A DNA stretch of 64,000 nt from an uncultured bacterium (GCA_905214735.1 CAJMNI010000010.1:1-64000); one strand, 5' to 3'. Counted from the first letter of the stretch, positions 43,743 through 53,354 are shown. Notes: a model not told the origin generated them from the sequence alone. Numbers and translations are program-made.

Positions 43743-44348
43743 TTACTGGCCAACTACCACCTTGGCGTGGCGAAGAACCTTGTCGTTGATTGTATACCCT
43801 TTCTCCACCGTGTCGAGAATCTTCCCCTTCTGCTCCTCGTCGGGAACAGGCACGGCCGAGATGGCTTCGTGGCGGTCGGCGTCGAAGGTGCGGTCTTCAG
43901 GATCCATCTCCTTCACTCCGTTGGTCGCCATGTATTTCACGAGTTTCTTATAGATGAGTTCCATTCCCTGGCGCATCGAGGCGGCGTCTTCGCTACCCTC
44001 GGAGGCCTTGAGCGCACGCTCGAAGTCGTCGACGATCGGCAGCAGGCCGCGGAAGGCCGACTCGGCGGCGTTCTTGATCAGCTCCGATTTCTCGCGCAGA
44101 GTGCGCTTGCGGAAGTTGTCGAACTCCGCCATAAGAAACATATATTCTTTCTTCTCTTTCTCCAGATCGGCGCTCAGCTTCTCGTTCTCTTTCTGAAGCT
44201 TCTCCTCTTCGCTGAGTTCGTCGTCGGCGATCTCCGCGCCTGCGACCTCAGCCTCCTGATCTTCGGCCGGCGTGGCGTTGACTTCGTCTACAACCACTGC
44301 CTCCGGATCCTGCGCCTTCCGGCTATTCTCTTCCTTTTTATCTTTCAT
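43743..44348 (-). CDS. grpE: nucleotide exchange factor GrpE
   Basis: This 201-aa protein releases ADP from DnaK. An acidic, disordered N-terminus is followed by a long coiled coil (about residues 50-110, 'MAEFDNFRKRTLREKSELIKNAAE') and the conserved 'LPIVDDFERAL' and 'VEKGYTINDKVLRHAKVVVGQ'-like C-terminal beta-domain. It is directly upstream of dnaJ, the usual heat-shock pairing. Its own promoter probably lies in the 161-nt gap after ispE, but no convincing motif was seen. Confidence 0.96.
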   Translation of the reverse strand: MKDKKEENSRKAQDPEAVVVDEVNATPAEDQEAEVAGAEIADDELSEEEKLQKENEKLSADLEKEKKEYMFLMAEFDNFRKRTLREKSELIKNAAESAFRGLLPIVDDFERALKASEGSEDAASMRQGMELIYKKLVKYMATNGVKEMDPEDRTFDADRHEAISAVPVPDEEQKGKILDTVEKGYTINDKVLRHAKVVVGQ

Positions 44349-44509
44349 TTTTTCAATATCTTTCCGCGGACACGCTTCGCTTTCATCCGCGCCATTTATT
44401 TGTTTCTCTATTTTGTTTCCTTATTCCTTTGCAAATATTAAGCCAAATTCTGTTAAAATTCGGCTCTCCGCAAGTTTTCAGGGTCGGGTCCTCCCTCTTC
44501 GGGCGGCTC

Positions 44510-45391
44510 CTATGCTTTTAACAAATAAGTGGCTTCTATAGTTGGGCGATGCGAAATTTCCTCTCTCGCGGCTTCGGCTTTTTCGCGCGTGGAGAAGATG
44601 CCGTAGAGCGCCCCGCCGCTTCCGGTGAGCGAGGCGTAGGCGGCTCCTAAGCTGTAAAGCAGCGTTTTGATGGCGGGAAGTTCGGGATGGAGCGGAAAGA
44701 GGGAGTCTTCGAAGTCGTTGTGTACTCTGCCGCGCCACTCTTCGGGAGACATAGTGGCGGCGAGGCGCAGGTCGAAGTCGGCTTCGCGGGGCGTGACCCC
44801 GGAAAAGGCCTCTTTGGTGGAGACGTAAAGACTCGGTTTTACTGCAAGGATCCAGTAGCCGCTCAGGTCGAGGTCAACCGGCCGGAGCCTCTCCCCCACC
44901 CCTTCGGCGTAGGCCGGGGAGTTGAGCAGGAAGAAGGGGCAGTCGGCCCCGAGGCGAAGGGCGAGCGAGGCGAGGCGGTCGCGCCCCACTTCCCGGCCGC
45001 TCCGCCGCTTCTCCATCTCGGCGAGCATCAGGAGGGTGAAGGTGGCGTCGGCGCTGCCGCCCCCCATGCCGGCGCCGTCGGGAAGATGCTTCTCGAGCCA
45101 TAGCTCGGCCGCCATACCGGGTGCCTCCTCTTCTATAAAGAGGTTCATTGCTTTCCACACGAGGTTCTTCTCCGGCGGACAGTCCACCTTGCGGCCGGAG
45201 AGATGGAGCTGCGGCGTGGCGCCGTCGGGAAGCAGCCGACCGTCGAGCAGGTCGCAGAAGGGTTCGGGATTCTCGGGAAGGCCGGCGTAAACACCGACCG
45301 GATAGAAAAGGGTCTGCAGGTCGTGATAGCCGTCGGGACGACGGCGCACGATCTGCAGACCTATGTTTATCTTGGCGTTGACAAATTTCAT
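44510..45391 (-). CDS. ispE: 4-diphosphocytidyl-2-C-methyl-D-erythritol kinase
   Basis: This 293-aa GHMP kinase phosphorylates CDP-ME in the MEP route to isoprenoids. It starts with 'KFVNAKINIGLQI', carrying the catalytic Lys, and 'RPDGYHDLQTLFY'. The ATP-binding loop is 'PDGAGMGGGSADA' (residues 105-117), and the catalytic Asp is in 'LGADCPFFL'. It lies 21 nt after the S9 peptidase gene. Confidence 0.95.
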   Translation of the reverse strand: MKFVNAKINIGLQIVRRRPDGYHDLQTLFYPVGVYAGLPENPEPFCDLLDGRLLPDGATPQLHLSGRKVDCPPEKNLVWKAMNLFIEEEAPGMAAELWLEKHLPDGAGMGGGSADATFTLLMLAEMEKRRSGREVGRDRLASLALRLGADCPFFLLNSPAYAEGVGERLRPVDLDLSGYWILAVKPSLYVSTKEAFSGVTPREADFDLRLAATMSPEEWRGRVHNDFEDSLFPLHPELPAIKTLLYSLGAAYASLTGSGGALYGIFSTREKAEAAREEISHRPTIEATYLLKA

Positions 45392-45412
45392 CGCATGTTT
45401 AATTTCATCGCG

Positions 45413-48208
45413 TCATTCGGTTTCGAAACCCCATTCCTGACCCTTGCGGATCATCGGCACGCCCTCTTTCATCCATTTCGGCATAGGGTCGCCCTTGAGG
45501 TAATGGTCGAAAAATTGCTGAAGGCGCACTGTGATGTCCTTGCGGTTCTTCCGGGCGCGGATGTTGTGGCTCTCGTCGTTATATTGCAGCATCCAGACCG
45601 GTTTTTCGAGCCTTCTCAAAGCCATGAAAAGCTCAATTCCCTGATACCAGGGCACTGCGCCGTCGTTGTCGTTGTGCATGATCAGCAGCGGAGTGTGGCA
45701 GCGGTCGGCGTGGAACACCGGCGAACTCTGGATATACATCTCGGGGGCTTCCCAGAGGGTGCGGCCGATTCGGCTTTGCCCCTGCTCGTACTGGCCCTGG
45801 CGGGAGTCGCCGCTTTCCCAGCGGATGCCGCCGTAGGCGGAGGTCATGTTGGCAACGGGGGCTCCCGAACCGGCGCAGGCGAACATGTCGGTGCGCGTCA
45901 CGAGGAAGGCGGTCTGGTATCCGCCCCAGCTCTGCCCGTCGATGCCGATGCGATCTTTGTCGATGAAGGGATAGCGCCGGCACATCTCTTCGCAGCCGGA
46001 GCAAACGTAGTTGTAGGCGTCTTCGCCGGGACGCCCTGATGTGTAGTGGATGTCGGGAACGAACACTACATAGCCGCGGCTCACGTAGAAGGGATAGTTC
46101 ACCCAGCTCCAGGAGGGCTCCATGGTGTAGTGGGTGTAGAGATCTTCCGAACCTGTCTCATAGAAGACGGCGAGCATCGGATATTTTTTCGACGGGTCGT
46201 AGTTCTCTGGGAGATAGAGCACTCCTTCGGAGGGTTTGCCGTCGTAGGCGTTCCATTTCACGAGCTGCGCCGTTCCCCAGCTGTAATCTTTCAGCTGCGG
46301 GTTGGCGTCGGTGAGTTGGCGGGCGTTGGCGAAGCGCAAGCCCTGCGAGAGCCAGATGTCTGGGGTCTCGGAGAAGTTGGCGCGCTGCCAGGTGAAGACG
46401 TCTTTGTTGCGGGCCTTGCGCACCTGCGTGTAGGAATGCCCGTCGAGCACCTGCACCGCCGGAGCTTTCGCCGCGCCGTAGGTCATCGTGGCGAGCCCTT
46501 TGTATTTGTTTTCGTAGTCGAAGACGTCGAGCAGCATCAGGTCTCCTTTGGTGAGGAAGAGGCGGTTTTCAGGATCGGTGTTCCGGTAGCGGAACCGGAT
46601 GTTGCGGCGGCGTCCTTCGCCGGCCGTGAGGCATTCGGGCTTCCGCTCCCCTTTGGGGTCGAGGCTCCAGATGTCGTATTTGTCGTAGACGAGCAGCGCG
46701 GCGTCGTCTTTGCTCCAGGCGCACGCCGATTCTTCCCAGGGCGAGGGTTCCATCGGATATTCGGCGTCGGTGTTCCAGAGTTCGGCGGGAACCTCTTTGC
46801 CGGCGTCGATGGTCTTCCCGGTGGCTATGTCGTAGACCCACCAGGTGCGCTTGTCGAACCAGGCCACATATTTGTCGGCCGGGGAGAGCTCGGGACGGTT
46901 GCCGCGGCGGAATTTACCGATCGCTTTCGAGGCGCCGGTGTTGACGTCGACGATCTGCATGTCGGTCGGGGCGAGATAGTCCCACTGGTAGCTCACGGCG
47001 GCCGATGTGGGGTCGATCACGAGGGCATGGTTGCCGTCCCAGCGGTCGGGAACCATGACTTCGGCGAGCCAATTGTCGGTGATGAGAGTCGGCTTGAGGC
47101 TCTGAAGGTCGATGGCCACGGGATAGTTGTTCTCCTTGATCTGGTCGAGCAGGTTCTCTTCCATGGGCGGGATGTAGGGTGCGTTCCATACCCAGATGTC
47201 GAGCTTACCTTTCTCGAAGTCGACGATGGTGGTGTCGTCGGGGGCTACCACGGGGGCCACGCCGGCGATCAGGCGCCGGGAGTTGTGACTGAATCCCACC
47301 TTGGTATACTGGTTGGGAAGGAGTTCTCGTCCTGCGCTGTCGCGGAACGAGAGGGGTATCTCGGTCGGCGTGCGCATCGAGCGGGTGAGGTCGCTCAGGA
47401 AGATGGCGGTGCGCCGCGTGCCGCTCTCGGTGGAGTCGTCGCTGGCGGTGTAGGCCATGTAGCGGCCGTCGCGCGAGATGGAGGGGGTGCCGTAATGACG
47501 TTTGTCGCGGTCAACTACCACGAAACTGGTGTCGGGAAGGTCCATCACTCCGACGCAGTCGGTCGAGATGCTGTCGTTCTCGGGTTTCTTGACGGTGAGG
47601 GCGAGCCGGCTGCCGTCTTCGGAGAAGAGGTAATCTTTTACGTAGTTGGTCACTTTGTAGTCGCCCGTCGAGAGGTTGAACACCACGAGGGGCCGCGATT
47701 CTTTCTCTTTGAGGTCGGCGGGTTTTATGAGCGTGGTGTCGCAGCTTTTGTAGGCCACCCAGTCGCCCCCCTCTTTGGCTATCTTGTAGCCGTTGACGTT
47801 GCCGATGCGCTTGACGCTCATCTTCCTCAGGTCGACGATCACCATGGAGTCCTGGGGCATCTCGTGGTCTTTCTTTTTGTCGATCTTTCCCTGGCGGGTG
47901 TCGGCGAAGAGGGGCTTGACGAGTGCCACGGCCCAGCGGCCGTCGGCGGTGAAGGATGGCTGGTAGCCGCGGGCCACGTCGATCGAGTGCCCCGTGCTGT
48001 TGTTGCGGAAGGTGAGCACGCCGTCACCCTCCTGCGGGTTGACGGCGTAGGCGGCCCAGACGCCGTCGCGGCTCAGGGAGTAGTTGCGCACGCTCTTCCA
48101 GGCGTCGAAGTCGTCGTGGCCGAGCGCTTTTTTCTCGCCGGCGGTCGCAAGCATGGCGCTCCCGGCGAGCAGCAGCGCTGAGGCGGCAAGTAGATGGTTG
48201 GTTTTCAT
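45413..48208 (-). CDS. exported S9-family prolyl oligopeptidase / dipeptidyl peptidase-like protein
   Basis: The frame is open from 48295, but the ATG at 48208 starts a signal peptide ('HLLAASALLLAGSAMLATAG') and gives a 931-aa exported serine peptidase. A long beta-propeller-like region precedes the C-terminal alpha/beta-hydrolase domain. The nucleophile is in 'GIDGQSWGGYQTA', the Asp in 'HNDNDGAVPW' and the His in 'YNDESHNIR', so the triad is complete. Such enzymes release peptides from proline-containing substrates in the periplasm. The start lies 4 nt after the ribBA stop, so they are probably co-transcribed. Confidence 0.9.
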   Translation of the reverse strand: MKTNHLLAASALLLAGSAMLATAGEKKALGHDDFDAWKSVRNYSLSRDGVWAAYAVNPQEGDGVLTFRNNSTGHSIDVARGYQPSFTADGRWAVALVKPLFADTRQGKIDKKKDHEMPQDSMVIVDLRKMSVKRIGNVNGYKIAKEGGDWVAYKSCDTTLIKPADLKEKESRPLVVFNLSTGDYKVTNYVKDYLFSEDGSRLALTVKKPENDSISTDCVGVMDLPDTSFVVVDRDKRHYGTPSISRDGRYMAYTASDDSTESGTRRTAIFLSDLTRSMRTPTEIPLSFRDSAGRELLPNQYTKVGFSHNSRRLIAGVAPVVAPDDTTIVDFEKGKLDIWVWNAPYIPPMEENLLDQIKENNYPVAIDLQSLKPTLITDNWLAEVMVPDRWDGNHALVIDPTSAAVSYQWDYLAPTDMQIVDVNTGASKAIGKFRRGNRPELSPADKYVAWFDKRTWWVYDIATGKTIDAGKEVPAELWNTDAEYPMEPSPWEESACAWSKDDAALLVYDKYDIWSLDPKGERKPECLTAGEGRRRNIRFRYRNTDPENRLFLTKGDLMLLDVFDYENKYKGLATMTYGAAKAPAVQVLDGHSYTQVRKARNKDVFTWQRANFSETPDIWLSQGLRFANARQLTDANPQLKDYSWGTAQLVKWNAYDGKPSEGVLYLPENYDPSKKYPMLAVFYETGSEDLYTHYTMEPSWSWVNYPFYVSRGYVVFVPDIHYTSGRPGEDAYNYVCSGCEEMCRRYPFIDKDRIGIDGQSWGGYQTAFLVTRTDMFACAGSGAPVANMTSAYGGIRWESGDSRQGQYEQGQSRIGRTLWEAPEMYIQSSPVFHADRCHTPLLIMHNDNDGAVPWYQGIELFMALRRLEKPVWMLQYNDESHNIRARKNRKDITVRLQQFFDHYLKGDPMPKWMKEGVPMIRKGQEWGFETE

Positions 48209-48212
48209 CGCG

Positions 48213-49427
48213 TCACACTTTGTGGAGGTTATGACCCATGCGGGTTTTCTTGGTGGCCATATACCGCTTGTTGTATTCGTTGGGCTCGATTTCAAGCGGC
48301 ACTATCTCGGAGACTTTGATGCCGTAGCCTTCGAGCCCGATGCGCTTCACGGGGTTGTTGGTCATCAGTCGCATGTTCTTGATGCCGAGGGAGTGGAGTA
48401 TGTTGGCGCCTACGCCGTAGTCGCGTTCGTCGGCTTTGTGGCCGAGGTGGAGGTTGGCGTCGACTGTGTCGAGGCCGTCTTCCTGGAGCTTGTAGGCTTT
48501 GATCTTGTCCATAAGTCCGATGCCGCGCCCCTCCTGGTTGAGATAGAGCACGGCGCCTCTCCCTTCGCGCTCGATCATCTGCATGGCGAGATGGAGCTGG
48601 TCGCCGCATTCGCAGCGGAGCGAGCCGAAGATGTCGCCGGTGGCGCAGCTGGAGTGAACGCGCACGAGCACTGGGTCGTCGCCCGTCACGTCACCCTTGA
48701 TGAGGGCGATGTGCTCCAGGCCGTTGTCTTTCTGGCGGAAGGGAATGAGGCGGAAATGCCCCCAGGCGGTGGGGAGGTCCACCTCTTCGCCGCGCTCCAC
48801 GAGCGTGTCGTGCTGCAGGCGGAATTCGATGAGGTCGCGTATGGAGATGAGCTTGAGTCCCCATTCGTCGGCGCGGCGGCGCAGCTCGGGAAGGCGGGCC
48901 ATGCTGCCGTCGTCGCTCATGATCTCCATCAGGGCGGCGGCGGGTTCGAGTCCGGCGAGGCGCGCGAGGTCAACGGCGGCTTCGGTGTGGCCGGCGCGCT
49001 GGAGCACTCCGCGGTCCTGGGCGTAAAGGGGGTTGATATGGCCGGGGCGGCCGAACGTCTCGGGCGTCGACATCGGGTCGGCAAGCGCACGGATCGTGGC
49101 CGCGCGGTCATGGATCGAGACTCCGGTGGAGCACCCTTCGAGCTTGTCGACGGTGATCGTGAACGGTGTGCCGAGCATCGAGGTGTTGTCCTCCACCTGG
49201 CGGTCGAGGCCCAACTCTTTGCAGCGGCTGATCGTGACGGGGGCGCAGAGCACGCCGCGCGCGTTTTTCAGCATGAAGTTCACCTGTTCGGGGGTGATCT
49301 TTTCGGCGGCGACGATAAGGTCGCCTTCGTTCTCGCGGTCTTCGTCGTCGACCACTACCAGAAATTTCCCTTCGCGGAAGTCTTTGATCGCTTCCTCTAT
49401 GCTATCGAGCTTTATGTTCTTATCCAT
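48213..49427 (-). CDS. ribBA: bifunctional DHBP synthase / GTP cyclohydrolase II
   Basis: This 404-aa enzyme performs the two entry steps of riboflavin synthesis. Residues 1 to about 200 are the DHBP synthase domain ('DDEDRENEGDLIVAAE' and 'GRPGHINPLYAQ'), and the rest is GTP cyclohydrolase II with the zinc cysteines in 'HSSCATGDIFGSLRCECG'. Both halves look complete. No FMN riboswitch is visible in the 89-nt upstream gap, which instead holds a TTTAGG-like repeat. Confidence 0.96.
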   Translation of the reverse strand: MDKNIKLDSIEEAIKDFREGKFLVVVDDEDRENEGDLIVAAEKITPEQVNFMLKNARGVLCAPVTISRCKELGLDRQVEDNTSMLGTPFTITVDKLEGCSTGVSIHDRAATIRALADPMSTPETFGRPGHINPLYAQDRGVLQRAGHTEAAVDLARLAGLEPAAALMEIMSDDGSMARLPELRRRADEWGLKLISIRDLIEFRLQHDTLVERGEEVDLPTAWGHFRLIPFRQKDNGLEHIALIKGDVTGDDPVLVRVHSSCATGDIFGSLRCECGDQLHLAMQMIEREGRGAVLYLNQEGRGIGLMDKIKAYKLQEDGLDTVDANLHLGHKADERDYGVGANILHSLGIKNMRLMTNNPVKRIGLEGYGIKVSEIVPLEIEPNEYNKRYMATKKTRMGHNLHKV

Positions 49428-49431
49428 ATTT

Positions 49432-49469
49432 GGGCTTTAGGTTTTAGGCTTTAGGTTTTTAGGGCTTTT
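49432..49469. repeat. TTTAGG-like short tandem repeat
   Basis: The gap upstream of ribBA contains about five copies of a GGCTTTAGGTTTT-type unit in 38 nt. It resembles telomere repeats by chance only, since it lies inside a bacterial gene run. It is likely a slippage-prone tract. Confidence 0.7.
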
Positions 49470-49508
49470 CGCTTTTCTCTTCCGGCTTTTCTATCGGGAG
49501 GCCTCTCG

Positions 49509-49528
49509 AAAGACACTTAAGTGTCTTT
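49509..49528. promoter_or_regulatory. perfect 20-bp palindrome at the rsmD stop codon
   Basis: Positions 49509-49518 are the exact reverse complement of 49519-49528, so the whole 20 bp is self-complementary. It covers the rsmD stop codon (49517-49519). As RNA it could form an 8-bp stem with a TTAA loop, but no U-run follows on the minus strand. It could be a weak terminator or a dimer-binding operator for the ribBA genes downstream. Confidence 0.6.
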
Positions 49529-50059
49529 AACTATAAAGAGGGAAAAGTTTACGCTGCCGTAGGCGCGGTGCTGGAAAAAGCCGGGCAATTCGCTGAAGTC
49601 GTGGTCGCGGTTGTGCTCCACTATTACGAGCGTCCCCTCTTTCACGAGCTTCGATCCGAGGATCAGGCCGGGTATCTCGGCAAACCGCGGATGATCGTAG
49701 GGAGGATCGGCGAAGACGATGTCGTAGGGGGTGTCGGCGCGTTCGATAAACCGGAACACGTCTCCCCTGACAATTCTGACCGCCGTGTCGCCGAGTTTCT
49801 CTTTGACCGAGCGGATGAAGCCCGACTGCACTGCAGCCTGCTCCACGGCCGTCACCTCGCGGCAGCCCCGCGAGGCGAACTCCCAGCTGATCGCCCCCGT
49901 ACCGGCGAAGAGGTCGCAGGCACGTTTCCATTCGAGATCCACGAGGTTCTCGATCACGTTGAATATGTTTTCGCGGGCGAAGTCGGTGGTCGGCCTCGCC
50001 GTTATGTTCTTGGGCACATCGAAACGCCGGTGCCCGTATTTTCCGCGTATTATCCTCAT
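49517..50059 (-). CDS. rsmD: 16S rRNA (guanine(966)-N2)-methyltransferase RsmD
   Basis: This 180-aa SAM-dependent enzyme methylates G966 of 16S rRNA. The frame is open from 50155, but the ATG at 50059 ('MRIIRGKYGHRRF') is the conserved family start. The SAM site is 'DLFAGTGAISWEFASRG', and the catalytic motif is 'FADPPYD' (D/NPPY). It lies 14 nt after the DUF3822 gene, a pairing I recall from other Bacteroidetes. Confidence 0.94.
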   Translation of the reverse strand: MRIIRGKYGHRRFDVPKNITARPTTDFARENIFNVIENLVDLEWKRACDLFAGTGAISWEFASRGCREVTAVEQAAVQSGFIRSVKEKLGDTAVRIVRGDVFRFIERADTPYDIVFADPPYDHPRFAEIPGLILGSKLVKEGTLVIVEHNRDHDFSELPGFFQHRAYGSVNFSLFIVKDT

Positions 50060-50073
50060 TCCGGATTCCTGAT

Positions 50074-50883
50074 CTAATTTCTCAATAGGAGAACCGCCGG
50101 CAGCGGCATGCCGCTTTTCACTCCGATGCCCGGGAGCATCGTGAGCATCACGCACGCGATGTTGCGCCGCAGCCCGGTGAGCAGTTCGCTCCTCACCTCC
50201 TTGAGGCCGGAAAGCGACACCTGCATCTCCCGGGGGTCAAGGCCGTAGACGTTGAGAATGTTGTAGAGTTTGTATTCTATGTCGGAGGGGTGCTTCCAGG
50301 TGTGGGTGGCGGCCAAAAGGAGACGCCGGTTGTCGAGCAGCACGAAGTCGGCCTCTTCGTCGCGGATGTCGACGTAGAGGCAGGGCACGTCGCCGCCCCG
50401 TTCGCTGAAGCGCTTCGCCATCACTCCAAGATGGGAATGGCAGCGGGCCCCGGGGAAGGTGCGCTGCAGGAAGGGAAGCACTCCGGGCGCCAGGGAGTAG
50501 AGACAGAGGGCTCCGGCGCTCTCTTCAAACATCACGTCTTGCGCCTCTGCGGGATAGATGGCGGAGTAGATGTCGCAGCATTTCTCTTCATCGTCGCCGT
50601 ATTCTGCGGGCACCCACACTGCGGCGGGAGCCTCGAGGGCTATGTCGGCGGAGAAGTCGTCGAGCACCTGCGGATGGTCGTAGACTGCGTTCTCTATCCG
50701 CTCGAGAAGGTTGGAGGAGTCGCGCTCCCAGCTCTCTTCGAAGAGAGTCACGATTTCGTCGGCGGGATTCTCTATGTTCTTGAGATAGGCGGTCATCCCC
50801 GTCTCGGAAATCACTGCGATCAACCGCCAGTCGGATACGTCGCCGATGCGCACTGCCGTGTATGTTGAACCGGTCTCATTCAT
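50074..50883 (-). CDS. DUF3822 family protein
   Basis: This 269-aa protein belongs to the Bacteroidetes-specific DUF3822 family and is commonly found next to rsmD. No signal peptide is present, so it is cytoplasmic. The pattern of 'LYVDIRDEEADFVLLDNRRLLLAATHTW' (two short strands facing each other) is reminiscent of actin-like/FtsA ATPase folds, but the phosphate loops are not clear. No function is known. It starts 13 nt after the MATE gene. Confidence 0.8.
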   Translation of the reverse strand: MNETGSTYTAVRIGDVSDWRLIAVISETGMTAYLKNIENPADEIVTLFEESWERDSSNLLERIENAVYDHPQVLDDFSADIALEAPAAVWVPAEYGDDEEKCCDIYSAIYPAEAQDVMFEESAGALCLYSLAPGVLPFLQRTFPGARCHSHLGVMAKRFSERGGDVPCLYVDIRDEEADFVLLDNRRLLLAATHTWKHPSDIEYKLYNILNVYGLDPREMQVSLSGLKEVRSELLTGLRRNIACVMLTMLPGIGVKSGMPLPAVLLLRN

Positions 50884-50896
50884 ACAGCAAAATTAA

Positions 50897-52234
50897 CTAA
50901 TTCTTTTGGATTTTCCCTTCTTGCGGGGAAATTTGGCGGTGAATTATGACATATTTTAACCCTAAGATGCTGCCTCGGGCCAGCAGATAGAGTTCGAAGG
51001 CGAGCCAGAGGGTGTCTTCGGGCGGGAGGAAGTGCCACTCGGTGCCGGCCGCCTCTGTGCCGGCGAAGAGCAGGGCGCCGCAGAGGGTGGAGAGGAGCAT
51101 GGGGCGGATGCGGGTGAGCCCGATGAAGATGCCGTCGAAGATGAAGGCGGCTACGGTGATCGGCGGCAACAGTATGATCCAGAGTCGCATGCCGGCAACT
51201 GCGCGGCAAACCTCTTCGTTGTCGGTGATCAGAGCGGCGATGGCGTCGCTCCAGAAGAGATAGATGAGAAAGAAGGTCGTCGCCATGGCAACCGACCAGA
51301 TCAGCAGCGCCCTGACGCAGCGGGTGAGGCCCGCGCTGTCGGAGGCGCCTGAGAATTTCCCTACGAGGGCCTCGCCGGCGAAGGCGAAACCGTCCATGAA
51401 GTAGGAGAAGAAGATGAAGAAGTTCATCATCACGGCGTTGGCGGCGAGAGTGACGGTGCCGAGGCGCGAACCGATGGCGGTGACGGCGAGCGACACGGCT
51501 ATCATGAAAAGGGAACGGAGGAAGAGGTCTCGGTTCACACTGAAGAATTTGCCGAGCTTCACGGGTTGGCTCTCGCCTCGCTGCGGCAACGTCTTGGCTG
51601 AGCGTTTCCAGATGACTCTCCCTGCTATGGCGGCGAGGAGAAGTCCGGCCCAGCTCGCGGCGACGGTGCCTGCTGCTACTCCTTCGAAGCCCATCCCGGC
51701 GACGAAGACGAGCAGGAGGCTCAGCGCGATGTTGAGCAGGTTGGTGGTGAGGCTGACGATCATCGGCGCGACTGTTGTCTGCATGCCGATAAACCAGCCG
51801 GTGAGGGCCATTGTCCCCAACTGGGCGGGGGCTGCCCAGACGCAGAGCAGGAAGTAGCGGGAGGCGTAGGCGGCCACGTCGGGTTCGGGGCCGGTGATGA
51901 GCAGCATGAGCTGCAGCAGGGGGTGGCGGAGGATCAGGACGGCGATGGCGAGAGCGGCGGCGAGAAGCAGCGATTTGCGCAGCACGTCGCCTGCCGCCGA
52001 GCGGTCGCCGGCGCCGTAGCGCGTGGCTGTCAGCCCCGTCGTACCGGCCCGCAGGAAACCGAAACCCCAGTAGACCACGTTGAGCATCATCGCCCCGACG
52101 GAGATGGCGCCGATATAGGAGGCCTTCCCCAAATGGCCGGAGATGGCGGTGTCGCTAAGGCCAAGCAGCGGGATGGCGATGTTGGTGAGCACCGCCGGAA
52201 CCGCCAGCCGCAATATTTCCCTGTTGATTCTCAA
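50897..52234 (-). CDS. MATE family efflux transporter
   Basis: This 445-aa inner-membrane antiporter has 12 predicted transmembrane helices in two related halves. Typical DinF/MATE sequences are 'LGLSDTAISGHLG', 'GFGFLRAGTTGLTATRYGAG' and 'WFIGMQTTVAPMIV'. It probably exports cationic drugs or metabolites using a sodium or proton gradient. It begins 7 nt after the asparaginase gene ends. Confidence 0.9.
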   Translation of the reverse strand: MRINREILRLAVPAVLTNIAIPLLGLSDTAISGHLGKASYIGAISVGAMMLNVVYWGFGFLRAGTTGLTATRYGAGDRSAAGDVLRKSLLLAAALAIAVLILRHPLLQLMLLITGPEPDVAAYASRYFLLCVWAAPAQLGTMALTGWFIGMQTTVAPMIVSLTTNLLNIALSLLLVFVAGMGFEGVAAGTVAASWAGLLLAAIAGRVIWKRSAKTLPQRGESQPVKLGKFFSVNRDLFLRSLFMIAVSLAVTAIGSRLGTVTLAANAVMMNFFIFFSYFMDGFAFAGEALVGKFSGASDSAGLTRCVRALLIWSVAMATTFFLIYLFWSDAIAALITDNEEVCRAVAGMRLWIILLPPITVAAFIFDGIFIGLTRIRPMLLSTLCGALLFAGTEAAGTEWHFLPPEDTLWLAFELYLLARGSILGLKYVIIHRQISPQEGKIQKN

Positions 52235-52241
52235 TGGATTC

Positions 52242-53324
52242 TCAGAGTATCTTCAGGGCGTTGGCGTCGCTGCGCATCTCCCCTACTAATGGCCTCTCCA
52301 TCATCTTCTTCACCTCTTCGGCGCTATATCCCTGCCCGAAGAGGAACATCAGTTTGGTGATGGCGGCCTCGGAGGTGAGGTCGTGGCCGGAGATGACGCC
52401 GGTGCTGTAGAGCGCGCAACCGGTTTCGTAGCGCATCGGGTCGACCATGCCGTTGCCGCATTGCGTCACGTTGACGATCACCAGACCGCGCTCCACCGCG
52501 TCGCGGACCGCGTCGATAAACCAGCGGTCGGTCGGTGCGTTGCCGGCCCCGAAGGTTTTCATCACTACTCCTTTCAGTCCGGGAGCGGCGAGCATGTAGC
52601 GCACCATCTTCTCGGTGATGCCGGGGAAGAGCGACATGTAGCTGACGTTGGTGTCCATGCCGTAGTGGACTTTCAGAGGCGCCTCTTCATGAGGGCGCCA
52701 GAGCACGTCGCGGCGGAACGTGATCCCCAGGCCGATCTTGGCAAGGCGGGGGAAGTTGCTGCTGTGGAAGGCGTTGAAGTTGTCGGCGCTGTATTTGGTG
52801 CTCCGGTTGCCGCGCCAGAGATAGTTCTCGAAAAGGATGGCCACCTCCTGGAGCATCGGCGAACCGTCGTCGTCGCGCGCGGCGGCAACCTGCAGCGCCG
52901 TGATGAGGTTCTCTTCGCCGTCGGTGCGCACTTCGCCGATCGGTAGCTGGCTGCCGGTGATCACCACCGGCTTGCGGAGGTTCTCGAGCATGTAGCTGAG
53001 CGCCGAGGCGGTGTAGGCCATGGTGTCGGTGCCGTGGAGCACTACGAAGCCGTCGTATTTGTCGTAGTTCTCGGCTATCACGCGCGCCATGTCGTCCCAA
53101 TGGCTCGGATTCATCGCCGACGAATCGATCGGCACCGCAAACTGATAGTTATCGATGTCGTAGTCGAGCCGCCTCACTTTCGGCACATTGTCGATAAGGT
53201 GTTCGAAATCAAATGGTTCGAGAGCCCCTGTGACCGGATTCTCCGTCATACCTATAGTGCCTCCGGTGTAAATGATGAGGATGCGCGGACGGGCGAGACT
53301 CCCTTTCTCCCCTGTATTTTTCAT
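52242..53324 (-). CDS. ansA: type I L-asparaginase
   Basis: This 360-aa cytoplasmic enzyme hydrolyses asparagine to aspartate and ammonia. The two catalytic Thr motifs are visible: 'IYTGGTIGM' and 'VLHGTDTMAYTASAL', the latter with the TD pair. No signal peptide is present, in keeping with the type I enzyme. The frame is open to 53357, but the promoter box at 53355-53362 overlaps that codon, so the ATG at 53324 is chosen. The gene heads a run of leftward genes reaching to dnaJ. Confidence 0.92.
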   Translation of the reverse strand: MKNTGEKGSLARPRILIIYTGGTIGMTENPVTGALEPFDFEHLIDNVPKVRRLDYDIDNYQFAVPIDSSAMNPSHWDDMARVIAENYDKYDGFVVLHGTDTMAYTASALSYMLENLRKPVVITGSQLPIGEVRTDGEENLITALQVAAARDDDGSPMLQEVAILFENYLWRGNRSTKYSADNFNAFHSSNFPRLAKIGLGITFRRDVLWRPHEEAPLKVHYGMDTNVSYMSLFPGITEKMVRYMLAAPGLKGVVMKTFGAGNAPTDRWFIDAVRDAVERGLVIVNVTQCGNGMVDPMRYETGCALYSTGVISGHDLTSEAAITKLMFLFGQGYSAEEVKKMMERPLVGEMRSDANALKIL

Positions 53325-53354
53325 GATTGGTCTTAGATGAGTCTTAATATTTTG

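Noticed and set aside
49428..49516. FMN riboswitch upstream of ribBA
   Set aside because: The gap is only 89 nt and consists of a short tandem repeat and a palindrome; the conserved FMN riboswitch core is not present.
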